A stretch of DNA of 27,117 bases. Source: JBBSWB01 sp038046465. GTDB lineage: Archaea > Nanobdellota > Nanobdellia > Woesearchaeales > GW2011-AR9. Each line of letters opens with the position of its first letter. The first letter of the stretch is position 1. Location of the stretch: positions 1 to 27,117 of the forward strand of contig JBBSWB010000050.1 of assembly GCA_038046465.1 (NCBI GenBank). Direction: 5' to 3'. Made by a program: the position numbers and the translations under genes. Shown in pieces: positions 22,562-27,117 of this stretch. Under the pieces are notes generated by a model. That model searched no databases. It was not told where the DNA came from and was given only the letters and a program-made list of their open reading frames with translations.

Positions 22562-23572
22562 TTAATGGGGAGAATAGCCTCCCAGCTGATTTTTGTGGTA
22601 ATTTATGGGCGTGAAAACATTTTCCTTTTTCTCAACCCAGTTTTCTTCTACCAGAAAATTTAAAATTCTGTCCCGAACCAATAGATCAACTTTTGCTTGA
22701 GTAGGATCTTCTTTGTTTATTATTGCCCCATAAACAGTAAAAGTTTCTTCTTTAAAAGGGATTTTAGCACAACCCCAGCAAGTGGGTAAATAAGCAATGC
22801 GGTGCTTTCCATCTTCTCTCTTTTGTTCAATTCTGACCGTTTTATCAAAAAAAGGCGCAGGAACATAACCGGAAATTAAATTACCTTCTTTAGATGCAAA
22901 ATCGTAATCTCCTAACTGGTCGATTAAATCAGCACATCCGATTTCAGAAGCAAAATCTTTTAACCATACTCGTTGAGTATGATTAGCGGGCATCCCGCAT
23001 TGTTTTCCATTTTTCATTGCTTTGCAGACCGGTTTTTTATCGATCTTAACGTTTAATTTCCTTATGACTGCGTCGATATTTCCAAAATTCATATCTCGAA
23101 AATCGTATTCTAATCCAGAAACATATAAAACCAAATCTTTTTCACGAATCCAGGGCAAAAATTCAACAAAATCTTGGGCTGCTCTTTCAGATAAGGTAAA
23201 TAAATTGGCTTCGTCAATTCCCACTGCCAACAAAGGCAAACCTTTACTATGTTCTACTCCGTTATAATTGATTTTAGAGCTGCCCGGACTATTTTTATTT
23301 TGTTCTAAAACATTTAATCTATTTTCTAAATCTTCTTTTAGTTCTTTTATTGAAGATAAAGAAACTGCAGGAAATTTTATTCGTTCATCAATTTGTAAGC
23401 AACCAGAATCGCGGGTATTCAAAGTACTCCCATAAGCGACAACATTAAACCCAGAATGCTTGGCCCGCTCTAATTCGCTAACCAAAGCTTCAGTTTTTCC
23501 TCCGTTCATAGGAGTAAAAAAACCGATAACATAACCTCTTAAACGATCAACCGGAATTTCTTTAATGTCCAT
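22562..23572 (-). CDS. Thymidine kinase-like protein (TK1 family, divergent)
   Basis: TK1 enzymes phosphorylate thymidine with ATP. The 336-residue protein shows a P-loop TPMNGGKT (21-28, counting from the first Met), the Walker B/catalytic DEANLF (Asp121, Glu122), and GLEYDFRDMNFGNID (154-168) matching the TK1 lasso approach. A zinc site follows with C184, C193 and C266-x2-C269 (CWGC). The first Cys pair is spread by an eight-residue loop in place of C-x2-C. TK1 is normally about 190-230 residues; here insertions and a C-terminal extension of about 65 residues add length. Two adjacent ATGs exist; the SD GGTGGTGA (23576-23583) fits the second (23572) better than 23575. Substrate is not proven, but nearby nucleotide reductases fit. 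Confidence 0.8.
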   Translation of the reverse strand: MDIKEIPVDRLRGYVIGFFTPMNGGKTEALVSELERAKHSGFNVVAYGSTLNTRDSGCLQIDERIKFPAVSLSSIKELKEDLENRLNVLEQNKNSPGSSKINYNGVEHSKGLPLLAVGIDEANLFTLSERAAQDFVEFLPWIREKDLVLYVSGLEYDFRDMNFGNIDAVIRKLNVKIDKKPVCKAMKNGKQCGMPANHTQRVWLKDFASEIGCADLIDQLGDYDFASKEGNLISGYVPAPFFDKTVRIEQKREDGKHRIAYLPTCWGCAKIPFKEETFTVYGAIINKEDPTQAKVDLLVRDRILNFLVEENWVEKKENVFTPINYHKNQLGGYSPH

Positions 23573-23575
23573 CAT

Positions 23576-23583
23576 TCACCACC
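23576..23583 (-). promoter_or_regulatory. SD of the thymidine-kinase-like gene
   Basis: GGTGGTGA on the minus strand overlaps or abuts the tandem ATGATG. With GGTGG as the core, spacing is 3 bases to the first ATG and 6 to the second, favouring the second. Confidence 0.6.
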
Positions 23584-23670
23584 TTTTTTATTAAAAAATA
23601 ATAAATTTATTAGTTAACTTATTAATAAACATTACTAAGCTTTAATTATATTATTGCAAAACCTAAAAAG

Positions 23671-23678
23671 CTATAAAG
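23671..23678 (+). promoter_or_regulatory. TATA box of rad50
   Basis: CTATAAAG is centred 28 bases before ATG 23703, implying a leaderless mRNA. A second AT-rich box at 23682-23691 is too close to the start. Confidence 0.5.
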
Positions 23679-23702
23679 CCAAAATTTATACTAATTTGCC
23701 TA

Positions 23703-26120
23703 ATGCTTCTTAAACAATTAAAGCTGGAAAATATCCGTTCCTACCTCAAGGAAGAGATCAATTTTACGGAAGGATCAACTTTACTTTCTGGCGACATCGG
23801 TTCAGGAAAATCCACCATCTTGCTGGCAATAGAATTTGCGTTCTTTGGAACCTCCCGGCCAGATCTTCCCGCAGAAGCTTTATTACGCAAAGGAGCAAGA
23901 GAAGGCTCGGTAGAATTATCTTTACAAATACAGAATCAAGAAATAGTCATTAAAAGGAAACTCAAAAAAGAAAAAGATGTGATTAAGCAGATGCCTGGTG
24001 TGATCATAATTAATCAGGTTCAAAAAGAGCTTATGCCTGTAGAACTTAAAGCAGAAATTATTTCTTTACTTAAATACCCAGAAGAACTGGCAAATAAAAA
24101 TAAAAATTATATTTATCGATACACAGTTTACACTCCGCAGGAAGAGATGAAGCAGATCTTACAGGAGGATGCTGAAGAAAGATTAGACGTGCTTAGAAAA
24201 ATATTCAATATTGATAAATATAAAATTATCCGTGAAAATTTACAGATTTATCTTAAAAAAACTCGCACCGATATTGCTATTCTTAAAACCAAAACCGAAC
24301 CCTTGGAAGATCAAAAAAGGCAGCGCCAGGAATTGATTGCCGAGAAAGAAACGTTAAAGAAAGCTGCTGAAGAATTAATTCCCCGACAAAACATACTGCT
24401 AGAGCAATTACAGCAGCAAAATAAAGAACTGGGAGAACTAGAATTACAGCAGAAAGAATTTTTAGATTTAAAACAAGAATATAAAACCGATCAAGCTTTA
24501 TTTTATGAAAAAAAAGAACAATACTTGCAGCTTAACCAAAAAAAAGAAAGATTAAAGTTAGAGATTACCCAACTATCCTTGCCCGAAAACCAGATAAATA
24601 AAACGTTAGAGCAGACTAAAGCAGAATTAAAAGAAAAAGAACTGCAAAAAAATTATCTGTTAACTAAAAAAACTATTTTTCAAGAAAAATTAAGCCAACT
24701 TAAAGAAAATCTTAAAAAAACCCAATTCGAGCTTAACGAAATAATTAGGCAAACTGATAAAATTAAAGAAAAAGAAAGGTTACAGGAAGAATTAAGTTTA
24801 GCAATCGCCAATAAAAAAAATTTACAGCAGAACCTAAAAGATACTGAAGAGCAGATTCAGGAAATTCTAAAAATAATAACTACTACTGAAACGGTTCTCT
24901 TTCAATCTAAAGAACTACAGGAAAAAATTGGTTCTTTAAACACCTGCCCAACTTGCCTGCAGGAAGTTTCTTCTGATCATAAACATAAAATTACCAGCCA
25001 AGAACAGGATAAAATTGTGCAAGCAGAACAAAGCTTGCTGCTGGTACAGGAAAGAAAAAAAGCAAAGCTGCAGCAGAAAGAATTGCTTCAAAAAGAACTT
25101 GAACAGATTGTATCTAAAGAGAATCAGTTGATTAAGATTAATTTTGAACTTTATCAACTGCAAGAAAAAAAAGAGCTCGGCCGGCAGAAAGAGGAGCAAC
25201 TTAATTTAGGGTTAATAGAGATAGAAAGTTTAAAACAAAAAATTGAAGAAATTGATCGAGAAAACAATCTGGAACGTTTAGATAAAGAAATCAGCCAAAT
25301 CCAGGAATATTTACATTTACTTTCCAAAAAACAAATTTTAGAAAGAAATGTCTTAGAATTAAATCAGCAAATAAATCAAAATGAAGAACAGAAAGTTAAA
25401 TTCATTCAAAAAATTATGGCTTTGGAAGAAAAATTAGCCAATAAAAAAGATTTAAGCTTATTGATGGCAGAAAAAAAGAGGTACTTGGCTAGAACTACTA
25501 TGGAAGAGAAAGAGCTTGCTCTCAGCATAGCCAGACTGCAAACTCAAATCAATAGTATCAATAAATATCAGGAACTGATTGAAAAAAGCCTTGATCAACT
25601 TAATCTGGAAAAGAATAAACTAATCTTATTAAAAGAAACTTACCATTGGCTGGAAGAATACCTTCTTAAGCTAACTTATACTATAGAAAAACAAGTTATG
25701 GCCAATATTCACAGCCATTTCAATCAAATTTTTCAGGATTGGTTTTCAGTGCTCATCGATGATGAAAATGTTTCTTCCCGGATTGATGAATCTTTTACCC
25801 CAATAATTGAACAGAACGGGTATGATATCTCTTTCCCGAACCTGAGCGGAGGGGAAAAAACCTCGGCCGCACTAGCTTACCGCTTAGCCTTAAACCGGGC
25901 CATAAACGATGTAGTTAATGAGATAAATACGAAAGATTTATTAATTTTGGACGAACCTACCGATGGATTTAGCACAGAACAACTAGATAAAGTAAGAGAT
26001 ATATTAGAAAAGCTTAAATTGAAACAGACAATTATAGTTTCACATGAGTCAAAAATTGAAAGTTTTGTGGAAAAGGTGATTCGGATAAACAAAATCGGCC
26101 ATGTTAGCAGTGTTATATAA
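23703..26120 (+). CDS. rad50: Rad50-like SMC-family DNA repair ATPase
   Basis: With Mre11, Rad50 binds and processes DNA double-strand ends. The 805-residue protein has an N-terminal ATPase half with Walker A GDIGSGKST (30-38) and Q-loop region YTPQEEM. A long coiled coil (about 180-640), rich in Glu, Lys, Leu and Gln, is interrupted by the zinc hook C415-P-T-C418. The C-terminal half holds the signature NLSGGEKTSAALAYRLAL (about 712-729), Walker B LLILDEPTDGFS and the switch His in VSHES. It is slightly shorter than typical archaeal Rad50 (850-900). No mre11, herA or nurA lies beside it in this window, though these are often neighbours in archaea. The stop codon overlaps a TATA-like box for the downstream element. 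Confidence 0.95.
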   Translation: MLLKQLKLENIRSYLKEEINFTEGSTLLSGDIGSGKSTILLAIEFAFFGTSRPDLPAEALLRKGAREGSVELSLQIQNQEIVIKRKLKKEKDVIKQMPGVIIINQVQKELMPVELKAEIISLLKYPEELANKNKNYIYRYTVYTPQEEMKQILQEDAEERLDVLRKIFNIDKYKIIRENLQIYLKKTRTDIAILKTKTEPLEDQKRQRQELIAEKETLKKAAEELIPRQNILLEQLQQQNKELGELELQQKEFLDLKQEYKTDQALFYEKKEQYLQLNQKKERLKLEITQLSLPENQINKTLEQTKAELKEKELQKNYLLTKKTIFQEKLSQLKENLKKTQFELNEIIRQTDKIKEKERLQEELSLAIANKKNLQQNLKDTEEQIQEILKIITTTETVLFQSKELQEKIGSLNTCPTCLQEVSSDHKHKITSQEQDKIVQAEQSLLLVQERKKAKLQQKELLQKELEQIVSKENQLIKINFELYQLQEKKELGRQKEEQLNLGLIEIESLKQKIEEIDRENNLERLDKEISQIQEYLHLLSKKQILERNVLELNQQINQNEEQKVKFIQKIMALEEKLANKKDLSLLMAEKKRYLARTTMEEKELALSIARLQTQINSINKYQELIEKSLDQLNLEKNKLILLKETYHWLEEYLLKLTYTIEKQVMANIHSHFNQIFQDWFSVLIDDENVSSRIDESFTPIIEQNGYDISFPNLSGGEKTSAALAYRLALNRAINDVVNEINTKDLLILDEPTDGFSTEQLDKVRDILEKLKLKQTIIVSHESKIESFVEKVIRINKIGHVSSVI

Positions 26121-26126
26121 AAAAAA
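26113..26126 (+). promoter_or_regulatory. TATA-like box at the rad50 stop codon
   Basis: TTATATAAAAAAAA covers the rad50 stop codon. It would start transcription near 26145, just before the two-hairpin element. Confidence 0.45.
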
Positions 26127-26144
26127 TAACAAAACCATAAAACC

Positions 26145-26312
26145 CAATTATGTCATAAAAGTGCGGGAAAGCGCCTGACCACGGACTGAAGTCCATGGCT
26201 TGAACAGCGCTTTCTAATCCCCACACTTTGTGACGCCGGAGAAGCAGGAGTTGAAAAGAGCATTCATAACCGGACTAAAGTTCGGCTCTTTCTGCTTCTC
26301 CGTGCGTAACAC
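26145..26312 (+). ncRNA. Structured element with two long hairpins; candidate leader or small RNA
   Basis: Hairpin 1 (26161-26226): AAAGCGC (26168-26174) pairs with GCGCTTT (26207-26213). An inner stem 79-86/91-98 carries loop TGAA. Between the stems, UGA at 76-78 faces bulge CUU (199-201) followed by GAA, which fits a kink-turn with tandem G-A pairs. An outer GTGCGGG/CCCACAC stem closes it. Hairpin 2 (26230-26312): a perfect 10-base stem (26238-26247 with 26292-26301), AAAGAG/CTCTTT (26255-26260 with 26286-26291), and CCGGAC/GTTCGG (26270-26275 with 26280-26285), with one-sided bulges of 7 and 9 bases. Both tips share GGACTRAAGTYC. Far higher GC than its surroundings. It could be a 5' leader of the next gene, a stand-alone RNA, or a repeat-type mobile element. 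Confidence 0.55.
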
Positions 26313-26339
26313 CCAAGAAAGCTAAAGGCTTTACCTAAA

Positions 26340-27117
26340 GTGAAAGAAAAGACTTTACCAGAAACAAACGAAAAATCTGTTAAACCATTAGAAGAAATAA
26401 TTGACAACAAAAGACCTTTTTCTTGTTTAAGCTTGCGGGACAGTCCTCTTTTTCAAAGAATAGTGCAAGAAGATTTAGAAAAAATGAAATCTAAAATCGC
26501 TCTTGACCTTCATGATCCAGTGTGGAATATTCTTCTCGTCCAATCAATACAAGGGCATGCACAGAATGGACACGGTCTTTTTAATACCTACAACTGCAAA
26601 TATCCACAAGCGACTATCCCTGATGTGATTGCTGCTGCGGGCATGGATATTAACACAATCAAAGCAGCGCGCCAGGAATTGATTGATGAAGTATATGCCT
26701 GGGTTAATCTTGCTCTAGATAATCATCACACCCATAATAACAAAGAGAATAATAATGCTCCTTTAACCCAAGACAGATTACAATTAAACCATAAACCCCT
26801 GCTCAGAATAAAATTCATTGAAGAGTACCTTGTTGATCCAGTATTTATTCTTAAAGGGATTGTTTTGGCTGGGCACATGGATAATTACCAATCCCGAATG
26901 GAAACTATAAATCATTATAAGACCACTATTAAAGGCAACCCTTTAGAAATTGGGGGTGGCGAAACTTATTTAGTGGATTTAGAAATGCTGGCTAAAGCAG
27001 GGTTAGACCAAGTTAGTTTAGCTAATATTGAACACGATGATCAAAAAATCGATTATTTGCGAAGATTGGGAGTAATTGTCGACGGTACTTGCAGTAGCAA
27101 TAGTAATATCGAAAGTA
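26340..27117 (+). CDS. Unknown protein, 5' part only (runs off the window)
   Basis: An open frame of 259 codons starts at GTG 26340 (or in frame at ATG 26484) and is still open at the right edge. No family is recognised. Visible features are a charged N-terminal stretch, a mixed helical middle (VWNILLVQSIQGHAQNG, IPDVIAAAGMDIN), an Asn/His-rich linker (NHHTHNNKENNN), and a more structured part with FILKGIVLAGHMDN and EIGGGETYLVDLEMLAKAGL. Codon use resembles the neighbours, so it is probably a real gene. Neither start has a convincing SD or a TATA box at leaderless distance; a transcript from the TATA-like box at 26113 would have a leader of about 195 bases containing both hairpins. Confidence 0.7.
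   Translation, partial: MKEKTLPETNEKSVKPLEEIIDNKRPFSCLSLRDSPLFQRIVQEDLEKMKSKIALDLHDPVWNILLVQSIQGHAQNGHGLFNTYNCKYPQATIPDVIAAAGMDINTIKAARQELIDEVYAWVNLALDNHHTHNNKENNNAPLTQDRLQLNHKPLLRIKFIEEYLVDPVFILKGIVLAGHMDNYQSRMETINHYKTTIKGNPLEIGGGETYLVDLEMLAKAGLDQVSLANIEHDDQKIDYLRRLGVIVDGTCSSNSNIES

Noticed and set aside
26168..26226. H/ACA guide RNA
   Set aside because: There is a kink-turn-like upper part and an ACA at 26223-26225, but only about 9 bases separate the stem from ACA instead of the usual 14-16, and no two-sided pocket is visible.
1..27117. CRISPR arrays, tRNA or rRNA genes, insertion sequences
   Set aside because: No regularly spaced repeats, cloverleaf-like segments, rRNA sequence or transposase motifs were found on either strand by reading.

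Overview
The window reads as a piece of an AT-rich archaeal genome, probably a DPANN-type lineage (Woesearchaeota or Pacearchaeota-like; this placement is inference). Archaeal hallmarks are a class I CCA-adding enzyme, CDP-archaeol synthase (CarS), an archaeal-type diphthamide synthase (Dph2), a Rad50 with a CPTC zinc hook, and TATA boxes centred about 25-28 bases before start codons, as expected for leaderless archaeal mRNAs. A second group of genes has GGTG-type Shine-Dalgarno (SD) sequences instead. No rRNA, tRNA, CRISPR array, transposase or integrase gene was seen.

Layout. 0-2.9 kb: CCA-adding enzyme (-), then a zinc-ribbon protein, a small membrane protein and a cupredoxin-like lipoprotein (+). 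3.0-9.4 kb: a 1229-residue membrane-anchored glycosidase-like protein (-), a fused tRNA 2-selenouridine synthase MnmH (+), and a Cys-rich plus LamG-type lipoprotein (-). 9.5-14.3 kb, all on minus: an unknown 132-residue protein, a solitary DNA methyltransferase, a small basic chromatin-like protein made of two repeats and a Lys-rich tail, an unknown helical protein, an unknown protein of higher GC content, and Dph2 split into two reading frames. 14.3-15.5 kb: a convergent lipid pair, CDP-alcohol phosphatidyltransferase and CarS. 15.7-22 kb: two adenosylcobalamin-dependent (class II) ribonucleotide reductases and a cobalamin adenosyltransferase, which would supply their cofactor. 22.2-26.1 kb: a 60-residue protein, a thymidine-kinase-like protein and Rad50. 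26.1-27.1 kb: a region with two long hairpins, then an unknown gene running off the right edge.

How the parts fit. The right half is centred on DNA precursors and DNA repair: two reductases, the maker of their B12 cofactor, a TK1-like kinase and Rad50. CarS makes CDP-archaeol and the neighbouring transferase could use it for polar head-group attachment. Points most worth a second look: the second reductase lacks the distal redox cysteine (Ile instead) and a Cys tail; Dph2 is split at an AGG-GGA site and followed 3 bases later by an unknown gene with weak ADP-ribosyltransferase-like motifs; the two-repeat basic protein; and the two-hairpin element at 26161-26312, whose first hairpin can form a kink-turn.
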